Source: Arthrobacter sp. 260 | Lineage (GTDB): Bacteria; Actinomycetota; Actinomycetes; Actinomycetales; Micrococcaceae | Assembly (NCBI RefSeq): GCF_013116745.1 | Contig: NZ_JABFOE010000007.1 | Location: forward strand, 1-64,000 | Length of the DNA stretch: 64,000 nucleotides | Reading direction: 5' to 3' | In this document: positions 7,970 through 16,273 of the stretch, one piece after another | How positions within the stretch are numbered: the first letter of the stretch is position 1 | How the letters are laid out: every line of letters starts with the position of its first letter | Translations under genes and position numbers: made by a program | Notes under the pieces: model-generated | Database searches by the model: none | What the model saw: the letters and a program-made list of their open reading frames with translations, nothing else | Told to the model about the DNA's origin: nothing

Positions 7970-10228
7970 ATGCAACAGATCAGTGGTTTACATTGCGATC
8001 GTTTTGGTACCAATGTGGCCGTAAGCCCGCGTGTGTGGCTTCTCAGACTCACCGGTGCGCTACTTGCGATTTTTATGGTCAGCCTCGCGCTGGTCGGTGA
8101 GGGTGTCCTCGACCAATGGGTCGCGACAAGCCTATGCCTGACCACCGAAGCATCAGCGGTCCTCCTGTGTTGGGCCGCCGCGAGCGAAGTAGGCTTTCGG
8201 CGGTTGGAAGTGACCCTTGCCGCGTCAGCGGTCACGCTCTATGCCACTGGGGATGTCCTCTATTCCTACCTTTCAAACGGTGAGCCAGCGTTGGCGATCG
8301 CCTCTGTGGCGGACGCGGGCTATCTGCTGTTCTCGGTGCTGGTCATCGGCGCTCTCGGCGTGGTGATCCATCGGCAACTGCGCGGCCGGCTCTGGCCGGT
8401 GCTCCTTGACAGTCTCGTTGGTACCCTTGCCGCGGCATCCGTGATCTCAATGGTCGTGGCACCCACGCTCAACGCAGTCAGCCTCGGTTCCGTGACCCGC
8501 GAATCCACGATTGCCATTGCCTACCCTGTGCTGGATATTGTCACAATTGCGCTGATCGCCGGGATCCTGGCCTCTCAAGGATTGGACCTGGGCCCCCGCT
8601 GGCCCATTCTCCTGATCGGATTGGGCCTGTTCGCGGCGTTCGACGTGGGATATGCACTGGATCCGGAGTCCTACTCGGCGGGGTCTCTCTACGACGCTGG
8701 CTGGACCGCAGGAGTCGTCGCAGTAGCTGTCTGGGTCGATGGTATCGCCCGGCCCCTCTCTGACCGGCGCCGCGGCAACGCGGGCATCCCAGCACTTGCA
8801 GCTCCGATCATTTCAACGGTCGCTGCGTTGGGAGTGCTGGTGCTGGCAAGCCAGAAGCCAGTACCGGTGCTCGCCGTCGTCCTCTCCGGGTTGACCCTCG
8901 CCGCCGCAGCGATCCCGCTGAGCTTCCGGCACCGTTTGCAGCGAACGTTGGCCAGAACTGACGACCTCACCGGCCTCACCAACCGCCGGGCCCTCTACGC
9001 TGACGTTCCCGATCGGCTGCAGCCGGGTCAACACAGCGCCCTCCTCCTGCTCGACCTGGACCGGTTCAAGGACGTCAATGATGGGTTGGGGCACGACGTC
9101 GGCGACGGCCTGCTGCAGCGGGTGGGGGAGCGGTTGACCGAACAGGTCCGCTCGTCCGACCTGATCTCCCGGATCGGCGGCGACGAATTTGCCATCTTCC
9201 TGGCCGATGTCTCGGAGGAAGCCGCGGTGGAAACCGCGGCCCGCATCTCCAGGGCGTTGGAGGAGCCGTTCACGATCGGGGGTGTGATAGTGCAAACCAG
9301 TGCAAGCGTGGGGGTGGCTCTTTACCCCGAACACGGACCGGAACTTGGGTCATTACTGCGGAGCGCCGACGTCGCCATGTACCGCGCGAAGGCCGACCAC
9401 AGCGGGCATCACCTCTACCAGCTGGACTACAACGACCACCGCGAAATCCGCTTCCGCACCGTCCAGGAACTCAGGACCGCAATCGCGGAGCGCCAGTTCG
9501 TGATGCATTACCAGCCAAAAATCTGCCCCGGAGGTCCGGAGATCGCCGATGTGGAATCGCTGGTGCGGTGGAATCACCCCACCCGTGGGCTGCTGTACCC
9601 CGGTTCTTTCCTCCAGCTCGCCGAAGAGGCCGGGCTGATGCCGCAGCTTACCGACGTGATCATGGACCAGGTGCTGGACCAGGCGGTCCGGTGGCGGTCG
9701 GAGGGACTTGAGCTGGCGATTGCGGTGAACGTGTCAGCGAGCTGCCTCCGGCAGGACATGCCACACCGGATCACCCGGCTGCTGAGCGCGCGAAACCTGC
9801 CACCTTCAGTGATCGTGCTGGAAATCACCGAGGAAATTCTTCTGCAGGAGGGCCCGCAGACAGCCGGGATCCTGCGTGAAATACGCGCGAGGGGCATCGA
9901 GATTTCGATCGATGACTTTGGGACGGGCTACAGCTCCCTCGCCTACCTGCGCGATCTCCCGGTCGACGAACTGAAGCTGGACCGGTCGTTCATCGCTCCG
10001 ATGAACCAGGACCCTCGAGCCACCAACCTGGTGGCGTCGATCATCGACCTGGCGCACAGCCTGGGGCTGCGGATCGTTGCTGAGGGTGTCGAGGACGAGG
10101 AGGCATACACCGCGCTGGCCGGCCTGAACTGCGACCTCATCCAGGGGTACTACCTGAGCAAACCCATCCCCGCCGGGGAGCTCAGCGCCTGGATGGCCAG
10201 GCGACGGGTGGCAGCAGGTCTGGTCTGA
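7970..10228 (+). CDS. membrane-bound GGDEF/EAL protein (cyclic-di-GMP turnover)
   Basis: The 752-residue protein has about eight or nine N-terminal membrane helices (to about 310). A GGDEF domain follows with RIGGDEFAIFL and DLDRFKDVNDGLGHDVGD intact, so diguanylate cyclase activity is likely. The C-terminal EAL domain has the signature as ESL (ADVESLVRWNHP) but keeps the catalytic Glu, plus NVSASCLRQ, DDFGTGYSSL and EGVED, so phosphodiesterase activity is plausible. The start is uncertain: ATG 7970 has AGGTAGG upstream; ATG 7919 and GTG 8015 are alternatives. Its membrane part resembles that of the hybrid kinase at 25073. It converges on the ABC permease at 10251. Confidence 0.93.
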   Translation: MQQISGLHCDRFGTNVAVSPRVWLLRLTGALLAIFMVSLALVGEGVLDQWVATSLCLTTEASAVLLCWAAASEVGFRRLEVTLAASAVTLYATGDVLYSYLSNGEPALAIASVADAGYLLFSVLVIGALGVVIHRQLRGRLWPVLLDSLVGTLAAASVISMVVAPTLNAVSLGSVTRESTIAIAYPVLDIVTIALIAGILASQGLDLGPRWPILLIGLGLFAAFDVGYALDPESYSAGSLYDAGWTAGVVAVAVWVDGIARPLSDRRRGNAGIPALAAPIISTVAALGVLVLASQKPVPVLAVVLSGLTLAAAAIPLSFRHRLQRTLARTDDLTGLTNRRALYADVPDRLQPGQHSALLLLDLDRFKDVNDGLGHDVGDGLLQRVGERLTEQVRSSDLISRIGGDEFAIFLADVSEEAAVETAARISRALEEPFTIGGVIVQTSASVGVALYPEHGPELGSLLRSADVAMYRAKADHSGHHLYQLDYNDHREIRFRTVQELRTAIAERQFVMHYQPKICPGGPEIADVESLVRWNHPTRGLLYPGSFLQLAEEAGLMPQLTDVIMDQVLDQAVRWRSEGLELAIAVNVSASCLRQDMPHRITRLLSARNLPPSVIVLEITEEILLQEGPQTAGILREIRARGIEISIDDFGTGYSSLAYLRDLPVDELKLDRSFIAPMNQDPRATNLVASIIDLAHSLGLRIVAEGVEDEEAYTALAGLNCDLIQGYYLSKPIPAGELSAWMARRRVAAGLV

Positions 10229-10250
10229 CCCTCCCGGCCCGGCAGCCAGG

Positions 10251-11057
10251 TCACCTGAACCTTCGCCCCTGGTCCCGTCGGTTTGCCCATAGCGCCAGTG
10301 CCCCCAGGAGGACTGTCCACGCGGTGATCGTCAGCAGCGACAACACCTCGACCGGGCCGCCCGTGAAGACCTGGACAGAAATGTCGCGCGCGGCCCGTGA
10401 GGGCAGGAACAGCGAGAGGGTGTTGAGCCAGTCAGGGAACAGGAACGGCGGCAGGAGCATCCCACCGGCGAATGCCAGCGGGAAGAACACCACCTGTGTC
10501 ACAGCGATGGCCACCTTCGAGGTGCACAGGTAACCGATGAACAGGCCCAGCGCCAGGAAGGGCAACCCGCAGAGCAGCCACACCACCACCGACAGCGGGA
10601 CTGTCCACCAGGGCAACATTCCGGTGGTGAATGCGTCGGAGGCCGTGGTGAGGGTTGCTCCGAGAACCAGCACCGGGATGAGGGCCAGGAAGGCGAACAG
10701 CATCGCTGTCAGCGCGCGGGCGATCGTCGACGGGAGCGGACCCGCGGGAAGCGTGCGGAGGTAGCTGCTCCACGGGTTGGCGCGGTCTTCGGCAACGCCG
10801 ATGCCGTAGTTGAACAGAAACGCGCTCATAACTCCGAAAAGTGCCAGCTGCGCCACCGCCGTCAACGATGCCACCGGATCCTGCACTGTTGCCTGCTGGG
10901 GGATGACGAAGAAGAGCAGTGCCAGCGCCGGGAAAATTGTCGACGAGATCACCGCGACCGGGATCCGCAGCTGTTCGAGGATGTGCGCCTTGGTGTGCGC
11001 GCGGATCAGGGTTGCCTGGGAGGGTGCCGCCGAATGGGGCCCTGCTGAGATTGTCAT
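10251..11057 (-). CDS. ABC-2 type transporter permease
   Basis: This 268-residue protein has six membrane helices and the ABC-2 arrangement, including the late GLFIGYLCTSKVAIAVTQVVFFPLAFAGG and LPPFLFPDWLNTLSLFLPSRAARD segments typical of drug or polymer exporters. It overlaps the ATPase gene upstream by 4 nt (ATGA), so the two form one exporter. It is the last gene of a four-gene minus-strand operon starting at 12951. The exported substrate is not evident. Confidence 0.93.
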   Translation of the reverse strand: MTISAGPHSAAPSQATLIRAHTKAHILEQLRIPVAVISSTIFPALALLFFVIPQQATVQDPVASLTAVAQLALFGVMSAFLFNYGIGVAEDRANPWSSYLRTLPAGPLPSTIARALTAMLFAFLALIPVLVLGATLTTASDAFTTGMLPWWTVPLSVVVWLLCGLPFLALGLFIGYLCTSKVAIAVTQVVFFPLAFAGGMLLPPFLFPDWLNTLSLFLPSRAARDISVQVFTGGPVEVLSLLTITAWTVLLGALALWANRRDQGRRFR

Positions 11058-11995
11058 GACTGCTCCTGACCGATCGTGCGTACCGGATGCTCACCGGTCA
11101 ACGCCTTGAACGCTTCCTCAAGGCTCGCCGCATGCACTTCAAGCGAACGGACGGCGAGGTCCTCCAGCACCAGGGCTCTCACCGTCGCGTCGCCGTCGGC
11201 CGTGACAATGGTGACGCGGCCGTCGTCGTGCGTTTCAACGCCAACGGTATGGGGCAGGGACCCGAACGACGACGCAGGCAACTCGGTCCGGAATGAAACT
11301 TTCGTCAGGGTCACGTGGGAACGGATCTCGTCGACGGTGCCATCGGCGATCACCGATCCCTTGTCCATCACGACCACCCGGCCAGCCAGTGCCTGGATCT
11401 CCTCCAGATAGTGGCTGGTGATCAGCAGGGTTCCGCCGGCGTTCCGGTAGGTGCGGAGCAGGCGCCACAGGGTGTCCCGGGCCTCCACGTCCAGGCCGGT
11501 GGTGGGTTCGTCGAGGATGACCAGCTCGGGCCGGCCGACCAGCGCGAGTGCCACCAGCAGGCGCCGCTGCTGTCCACCCGACAGACCGCCACACTGTTTG
11601 GCGGCCATCCCGTCCAGCCCGAAATCGGACAGGAGTTCAGCCGTGGGGATCGGGTCCGGGTAGTGGGCCGCCACAAAGTCGACGGTCTCGCTGACCCTCA
11701 GCGTCTGCGGCACGGAGGTGGCCTGCGGGGTTGATCCGAGCCGTAGCCGAGCTGACGGGTCCAGCGGGTTGCGGCCGAACAGGCGCACTTCACCTGCGTC
11801 GGCGCGCCGGAGCCCGCACAGCAGGCCGATCAGGGTGGATTTACCGGCACCGTTCGGTCCGAGCAGACCCACCGCCTCACCCGAGTGGATGTTGAGACTG
11901 ACGCCGTCCACTGCTGTAGCTCCGCCGAAGCGTTTGACGACGTGGGACGCCGAGGCGAGGACCGGCAGATGGTCAGACGGGGTGGGGGTGGTCAT
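11054..11995 (-). CDS. ABC transporter ATP-binding protein (ABC-2 exporter)
   Basis: The 313-residue ATPase has all nucleotide-binding motifs: Walker A GPNGAGKST near 55, signature LSGGQQRRL near 145, Walker B VILDEPTTGLD near 165 and the switch His in ITSHYLEE. The C-terminal 80 residues form the extension seen in DrrA/CcmA-like exporters. The start is ATG 11995 (MTTPTPSDHLPVLASASHVV). It lies 19 nt after the regulator gene and overlaps the permease start. Together with that permease it should form an exporter. Confidence 0.95.
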   Translation of the reverse strand: MTTPTPSDHLPVLASASHVVKRFGGATAVDGVSLNIHSGEAVGLLGPNGAGKSTLIGLLCGLRRADAGEVRLFGRNPLDPSARLRLGSTPQATSVPQTLRVSETVDFVAAHYPDPIPTAELLSDFGLDGMAAKQCGGLSGGQQRRLLVALALVGRPELVILDEPTTGLDVEARDTLWRLLRTYRNAGGTLLITSHYLEEIQALAGRVVVMDKGSVIADGTVDEIRSHVTLTKVSFRTELPASSFGSLPHTVGVETHDDGRVTIVTADGDATVRALVLEDLAVRSLEVHAASLEEAFKALTGEHPVRTIGQEQS

Positions 11996-12014
11996 GGCAG
12001 CTCCGGTCTGGTGG

Positions 12015-12311
12015 TCAGGAGAGCCCGGCGAGGAGTTCCCGCAGGGCCTTCCGGTAGTCCTCGAAGGCGGCTTTGCCCTTGAGGGTGATGGCGACATAGG
12101 TGGCGGGTGTGCGGCCCTCGATGGTCTTGGTGACCTCCACATAGCCTGCGTCTTCAAGCTTGCGAAGGTGGGTGGAGAGATTCCCGGCGGTCATGTCCAG
12201 GATCTTGCGGAGCTTGGTGAACGCAATACGGTCCCCTTCGCCCACCTCGTTAAGGGTGGTGATGGCGCGGAGCCGGGATTCGGCATGGATGATGGGGTCG
12301 AGTTCAGGCAT
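12015..12311 (-). CDS. winged-helix transcriptional regulator (HTH_34/MarR-like)
   Basis: The 98-residue protein is a compact winged helix. FTKLRKILDMTAGNLSTHLRKLEDAGYVEV covers the recognition helix at about 33-60, and RTPATYVAITLKGKAAFEDY is the wing and last helix. Such proteins often control a neighbouring ABC exporter. The start is ATG 12311, overlapping the end of the membrane gene by 8 nt. It is probably the repressor of its own operon, acting at the double dyad 12977-13005. The effector is unknown. Confidence 0.9.
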   Translation of the reverse strand: MPELDPIIHAESRLRAITTLNEVGEGDRIAFTKLRKILDMTAGNLSTHLRKLEDAGYVEVTKTIEGRTPATYVAITLKGKAAFEDYRKALRELLAGLS

Positions 12312-12951
12312 TGGACTGGGCCTGCTTGCGGCGACGAACGGTCTCCAGCACCGCAGCCACCAGGAACCCCCCGGAGCCGAAGATGAAAAAGACTGTGAGG
12401 TAGTGCTGGGACCCGCTGAGAAGGGCGGCCATGTCCACGACCAGGAACCAGACGCCCATGACCGACTGGGTTTTGTCGTTGAACGTGGTTCCTCCGGTGA
12501 TGTAGAGGAGGCCGACAATCAGGATGGCGATCCCGTTCATCAGCATGCCGCGAACCCAGAAGTCGTCCACCACACCGACGATCACGCCGCTCAGGGTGCC
12601 CATCACCAGGAAGCCCAGTGCCCAGGCCACTCCATACATGGTGCCGGTGAATGAGCTGTGCCCGCGGATTCCCCGGCTGTAGCGGCCGGCCACGACGATG
12701 GTGACCACGATCGCGAGGAGGATAGCCACGCCGAAGACGGCAAGGGCCGGTTCATGGTCGATCGGCAGCCAACCGAACCGGGAGCCGTGGAGAGTGCCGA
12801 AGCCGAGCAGCCAGGCCAGGCCCCACACCAGATACTGCAGTGCCTCGTTGCCGCGTAGCTCCCGCCGGGCGGTATCTTCGGCACTTTTCACCAGCCGGAG
12901 GGCGGTGTGGAGATCGAGTGGCCGGTCGTCGTCGAGCGCGTCGTGGGTCAT
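12304..12951 (-). CDS. hypothetical six-helix membrane protein, first gene of ABC exporter operon
   Basis: I do not recognise a named function. The 215-residue protein has a hydrophilic N-terminus of about 40 residues (LHTALRLVKSAEDTARRELRGNEA). Six predicted membrane helices follow, and it ends in a basic tail (RRRKQAQ). ATG with AGGAAAG upstream. It is first of an operon with a winged-helix regulator and an ABC-2 exporter. Small membrane proteins placed like this can sense membrane-active compounds, but that is inference. Confidence 0.85.
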   Translation of the reverse strand: MTHDALDDDRPLDLHTALRLVKSAEDTARRELRGNEALQYLVWGLAWLLGFGTLHGSRFGWLPIDHEPALAVFGVAILLAIVVTIVVAGRYSRGIRGHSSFTGTMYGVAWALGFLVMGTLSGVIVGVVDDFWVRGMLMNGIAILIVGLLYITGGTTFNDKTQSVMGVWFLVVDMAALLSGSQHYLTVFFIFGSGGFLVAAVLETVRRRKQAQSNA

Positions 12952-12976
12952 GTGCTTTCCTCATCCTTCAGCTTCG

Positions 12977-13005
12977 CAAACGAGTTTGTCATGCAAACCA
13001 GTTTG
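12977..13005. promoter_or_regulatory. double-dyad operator upstream of the ABC exporter operon
   Basis: Two 12-bp dyads, CAAAC-GA-GTTTG (12977-12988) and CAAAC-CA-GTTTG (12994-13005), lie with centres 17 bp apart in the 99-nt gap before the operon start at 12951. They are the obvious binding sites for the winged-helix regulator encoded by the second gene. Confidence 0.7.
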
Positions 13006-13050
13006 TGCGCAAGGGTTTCAGAAGAAGAGACCTGCAGAAGTGGGAGAGTG

Positions 13051-14259
13051 CTAGTGGTTGGGGGCACCGCGGAGGGTGCCGACGGCGAGTGCCCCGGACA
13101 GGACGGCGAGCGACGCAGCGTAGAGGGCCACCCCGTTCCACCCGAAGCCGTCGAAGAAGAAGCCACCGGTCCAGCCGATCAGGCTGGATCCGGCGTAGTA
13201 GAAGAAGTTGTAGAGGCTTGAGGCCTGGGCACGCCCGACGTCGGTGAGCCGGGGAGTCCAGCCGGCAGCCACCGAGTGGACGGTGAAAAAACCGCCGGTG
13301 AAGATGATCAGGCCCACGATGATCAGAGGCAGAGAATCGGCGAGCGTGATGATCAGGCCGAGGACGATCACCGGGATGCCCGCGACCATCACCTGGAGCC
13401 TCCCGAACCGCACCGCGAGCGTGCCGGCCACCCTCGAACTGACGGTCCCGGCCAGGTAGGCGAGGAAGAGGAGGCTGATGATGGCGACGGGAAGACCGAA
13501 GGGCGGTAGCTCAAGGCGGAATCCCAGGTAGTTGTAGACCGCCACAAAGCCGCCCATCAGCAGGAACCCCTGGGCGTACAGGCCAAGCTGCCGCGGCGAC
13601 CGGAGATTGTGGACAATCCGTTCGGCGAGTTTCGGCCCAATGCCGCGGACCACCGGCACGAACCGTCGAGGTGCTGGCGCCAGCCAGACAAAGGCCACCG
13701 CAGCCAGGGCCGCCATCAGGCTGGCCGTGAGAACCCCTGCCCGCCAGTCCAGGAGGTCCGCCACCGGTCCGGCGACCAGCCGGCCCGACAGCCCGCCGAT
13801 GGTTGTCCCTGCCACGTAGGTGCCAGCGGCGACGGCGGCATGGAGTCGCTGCACTTCCTCGTTGAGATAGACCAGCGCGATGGCCGGGATCCCACCCAGG
13901 GCCGCGCCCTCCAGGAAGCGCAGCACCAGCATGAGCTCGAAAGTGGGGGCCAGCGGGACCATCAGCCCGAAGGCGACGGCGGCGCTGATCGCCCAGGTCA
14001 TGGTCCGCTTCCGGCCCGCCCGGTCGGCCACCCAGGACCAGGGGATGACCGCCAGGGCCAGCCCGATGGTCGCAGCGGACACGGTCAGTGCTGCCTGGGC
14101 GGCCGAGATGGAGAAGTCACTGGCGATACTGGTCAGGACGCTCTGCACCGAGTACAGCTGGGAGAAGGTAGCGACCCCGGCGAAGAACAGGGCCCAGAGC
14201 ATCCGGTTATAGGCGCGGCTGCCTTTCGGGTGGCCCTCCCACGCCTCGTGCGGGGTCAC
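13051..14259 (-). CDS. MFS transporter (YnfM/arabinose-efflux type)
   Basis: This 402-residue protein has 12 predicted membrane helices. It has the MFS motif A between helices 2 and 3 (WVADRAGRKRTMTWAI) and the motif in helix 4-5 (LRFLEGAALGGIPAIALVYLNEEV). The YNYLGFRLELPPFGLP segment resembles the YnfM group of drug or metabolite exporters. It appears to be a single gene. Its 3' end lies 99 nt from the start of the ABC operon, with the double-dyad operator between them. The substrate is unknown. Confidence 0.92.
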   Translation of the reverse strand: MTPHEAWEGHPKGSRAYNRMLWALFFAGVATFSQLYSVQSVLTSIASDFSISAAQAALTVSAATIGLALAVIPWSWVADRAGRKRTMTWAISAAVAFGLMVPLAPTFELMLVLRFLEGAALGGIPAIALVYLNEEVQRLHAAVAAGTYVAGTTIGGLSGRLVAGPVADLLDWRAGVLTASLMAALAAVAFVWLAPAPRRFVPVVRGIGPKLAERIVHNLRSPRQLGLYAQGFLLMGGFVAVYNYLGFRLELPPFGLPVAIISLLFLAYLAGTVSSRVAGTLAVRFGRLQVMVAGIPVIVLGLIITLADSLPLIIVGLIIFTGGFFTVHSVAAGWTPRLTDVGRAQASSLYNFFYYAGSSLIGWTGGFFFDGFGWNGVALYAASLAVLSGALAVGTLRGAPNH

Positions 14260-14373
14260 CGGCGCTCACCGCGTGCAGGTTTCCCCAGTTTCTCCGGGCC
14301 CGTACGGCGTGTCGGCGGCGGCACGCCGCGGTTCGGGCGCGGGTGCTCGGAGATGGTGGGCAAACCTGTCCGC

Positions 14374-15258
14374 CTAGATCTTGCGGTAGGTCAGGTCGAA
14401 GATCATCCTGCCGGCCTCATGGGCCTTGTTCTCGAAGCTGGTGAGGATCCGGCCGTCGAAGCGCGGGGCCCAGCCTCCGCGGGTGTCGATTCCCTCATTG
14501 ACGCCGGTGTTCCCGGTACTGACCGGGTCCTTGCCCTCACGGACGGGTGCCCCGCCCACCACCAGTTCCACGCCGCTCTCCCACACCTGGGTGAGGGGGC
14601 TGTCGGCGCCGGTGCGCTCGCCGTCGTGCACGTTGGTGAAGTGTGCCGAACCCGCCAGGACGTCGCGCATCTGCACGGCGTAGTCGGACCAGTCGGTGGC
14701 GAGACGCCAGAGCCCACCGTCGGCGAGCACCCGCGCCGCGACCTCGGCGAAGTCATCCTTCACGAGGCGGCGTTTCCGGTGGCGGGTCTTGTGCCAGGGA
14801 TCGGGGAAGAACACCCAGAGTTCGCTGACCGAGCCGGCTGGCAGCATGGTGGCGAGGGCCTCGGCGGCGTTCGCCTGTGCGACGCGGACATTGGTGAGCT
14901 GTTTCTGCTCGATCCGCAGCAGGGTCTGCGCGAGGCCCGGCTTGTAGACCTCGAGGGCCAGAAAATTGGTGTCGGGCTGCAGCTCGGCCGCGTGCGTGAT
15001 GGCCTCGCCCAGGCCTGACCCGACCTCGACGACGAGCGGTGCCTCACGGCCGAACTCGGCACTGGCGTCGAACCGGTAGCCAGGGTCGACGGAGGTATCG
15101 GCCATCGTGTTTCGCGGGACCTCGACCACAAACCCGTCGAGTTCCGCCCACGCCTGGCGTCGTCGGCCCTGAAGCCGGGAGCCCCGGCGCACGAAGGACA
15201 CGGGCTGGGAAAGGTGCGGACCGGGGGTCGGTGACGGGGCTGCTGGGTGAGTACTCAT
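14374..15258 (-). CDS. trmB: tRNA (guanine-N7-)-methyltransferase TrmB
   Basis: TrmB methylates G46 in the variable loop of tRNAs using S-adenosylmethionine. The 294-residue protein has the SAM-binding loop EVGSGLGEAITHAA near 90, the acidic LALEVYKPGL motif and the family hallmark LWVFFPDPWHKTRHRKRRL near 160-180. The N-terminal 45 residues are a non-conserved Pro/Ser-rich extension. The ATG at 15258 follows a -10 box by 7 nt. A downstream start within the extension is possible. Confidence 0.95.
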   Translation of the reverse strand: MSTHPAAPSPTPGPHLSQPVSFVRRGSRLQGRRRQAWAELDGFVVEVPRNTMADTSVDPGYRFDASAEFGREAPLVVEVGSGLGEAITHAAELQPDTNFLALEVYKPGLAQTLLRIEQKQLTNVRVAQANAAEALATMLPAGSVSELWVFFPDPWHKTRHRKRRLVKDDFAEVAARVLADGGLWRLATDWSDYAVQMRDVLAGSAHFTNVHDGERTGADSPLTQVWESGVELVVGGAPVREGKDPVSTGNTGVNEGIDTRGGWAPRFDGRILTSFENKAHEAGRMIFDLTYRKI

Positions 15259-15265
15259 TGTTCTA

Positions 15266-15271
15266 AGGGTA
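15266..15271 (-). promoter_or_regulatory. -10 box of leaderless promoter for trmB
   Basis: On the minus strand TACCCT is followed by 7 nt and the trmB ATG, with no Shine-Dalgarno sequence. Confidence 0.45.
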
Positions 15272-15280
15272 TCCAAGCGA

Positions 15281-15359
15281 ACGAAACGCGCCCGCAGCAG
15301 GGGGGTGGGACGGTCCGCTGTCGCAGACCATCTCCATCCCTCACTACGGGCGCGTTCGT
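15281..15359. repeat. imperfect inverted repeat in the trmB upstream region
   Basis: ACGAAACGCGCCCG (15281-15294) pairs with CGGGCGCGTTCGT (15347-15359) with one bulged A and a 52-nt spacer. It sits where the trmB promoter's upstream part should be, so it could be a control site. It could also be chance in GC-rich DNA. Confidence 0.35.
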
Positions 15360-15414
15360 GGGACCGACTTCCAGGGCAGCGCAGAGACTGCCGCCTGGCC
15401 CGTCAGAAGGGGGC

Positions 15415-16191
15415 CTAGTGGTCGGACTCGGCTTCCGCGGCGGCTGCTGCCTTCTCGGCGTCCTTCTGGGCGCGCAGCGCCTCGGCTTCGCCCTGCTCCT
15501 CGGCCTTCTCCTGGTGGATGACCTCGGCGAGGAGTTTCTCCATCTCCTTGGCTACCCCAGCTGCTGACGCGGGGTTCTGCCCGGTGACCAGACGCTCGTC
15601 GACGATGACCTTCTCTTCGAAGACCCCCGCGGAGACGTGGGTGGCACCCTGCTCCTCCAGGCGGTCAGCCAGGAAGAACGGGACAATCTTGTCCTTGTCG
15701 GCGGCGACTTCCTCGTCGTTGGTGAACGCTGCAACGCGCTTGCCCTCGACCAGCCGGAGACCGTTCTCCAGCTCGACGTTTAACAGACCTGCGGGTCCGT
15801 GGCACACGGCGCCCACCACGCCACCGGCGTTGTACACGCTGGCGACCAGCTTCTGCAGGCCCTCGCTGTCAGGGAAGTCCCACATGGTGCCGTGCCCGCC
15901 CACCAGGTAGACGGCGTCGTACTGGGAGGGGTCCACCACGTCGACGCGCGCCGTGTTGTAGAGGCCGGCTTTGGTGGTCTCATCCTCGGTGAAGGCGACC
16001 TGGATGGGGTCGGAGGTATCCACTTCGTCCTGGGGTGGGACGCCGCCCTTGATGGAGGCGAAGTCGACGAAGTGACCTGAATCCTTGAAAACCTTCCACG
16101 GGTGGGCAGCCTCGGCCACGTTGTAGCCGGTCTTCTCGCCGGTGTCGCCGAGTTCGGAAACGCTGGTCAGTACAAGCAGGACTTTTTTCAT
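15415..16191 (-). CDS. type 1 glutamine amidotransferase-like protein, DJ-1/PfpI family (Hsp31-like)
   Basis: This protein resembles the Hsp31/glyoxalase III branch of DJ-1/PfpI proteins, which detoxify methylglyoxal or act as stress chaperones. The 258 residues start MKKVLLVLTSV. They contain the VYLVGGHGTMWDFPD strand-turn and the nucleophile elbow VGAVCHGPAGLL with the catalytic Cys-His near 129-130. An acidic Glu near the N-terminus is likely (PWKVFKDSGHFVDFASI region). A charged Ala/Glu-rich tail of about 35 residues is unusual for the family. Single gene; physiological substrate unknown. Confidence 0.9.
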   Translation of the reverse strand: MKKVLLVLTSVSELGDTGEKTGYNVAEAAHPWKVFKDSGHFVDFASIKGGVPPQDEVDTSDPIQVAFTEDETTKAGLYNTARVDVVDPSQYDAVYLVGGHGTMWDFPDSEGLQKLVASVYNAGGVVGAVCHGPAGLLNVELENGLRLVEGKRVAAFTNDEEVAADKDKIVPFFLADRLEEQGATHVSAGVFEEKVIVDERLVTGQNPASAAGVAKEMEKLLAEVIHQEKAEEQGEAEALRAQKDAEKAAAAAEAESDH

Positions 16192-16273
16192 GGGGAAACT
16201 CCTCTAGTCGTTGTTCCCACCCTAGGCGAGGTGCACCGACAGTGCACTCCGGCAGGGGGACAGGGACGCCCAG

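Noticed and set aside
13609-15018. 469-codon plus-strand frame over the MFS and trmB genes
   Set aside because: Runs across two well-supported minus genes and has no family features.
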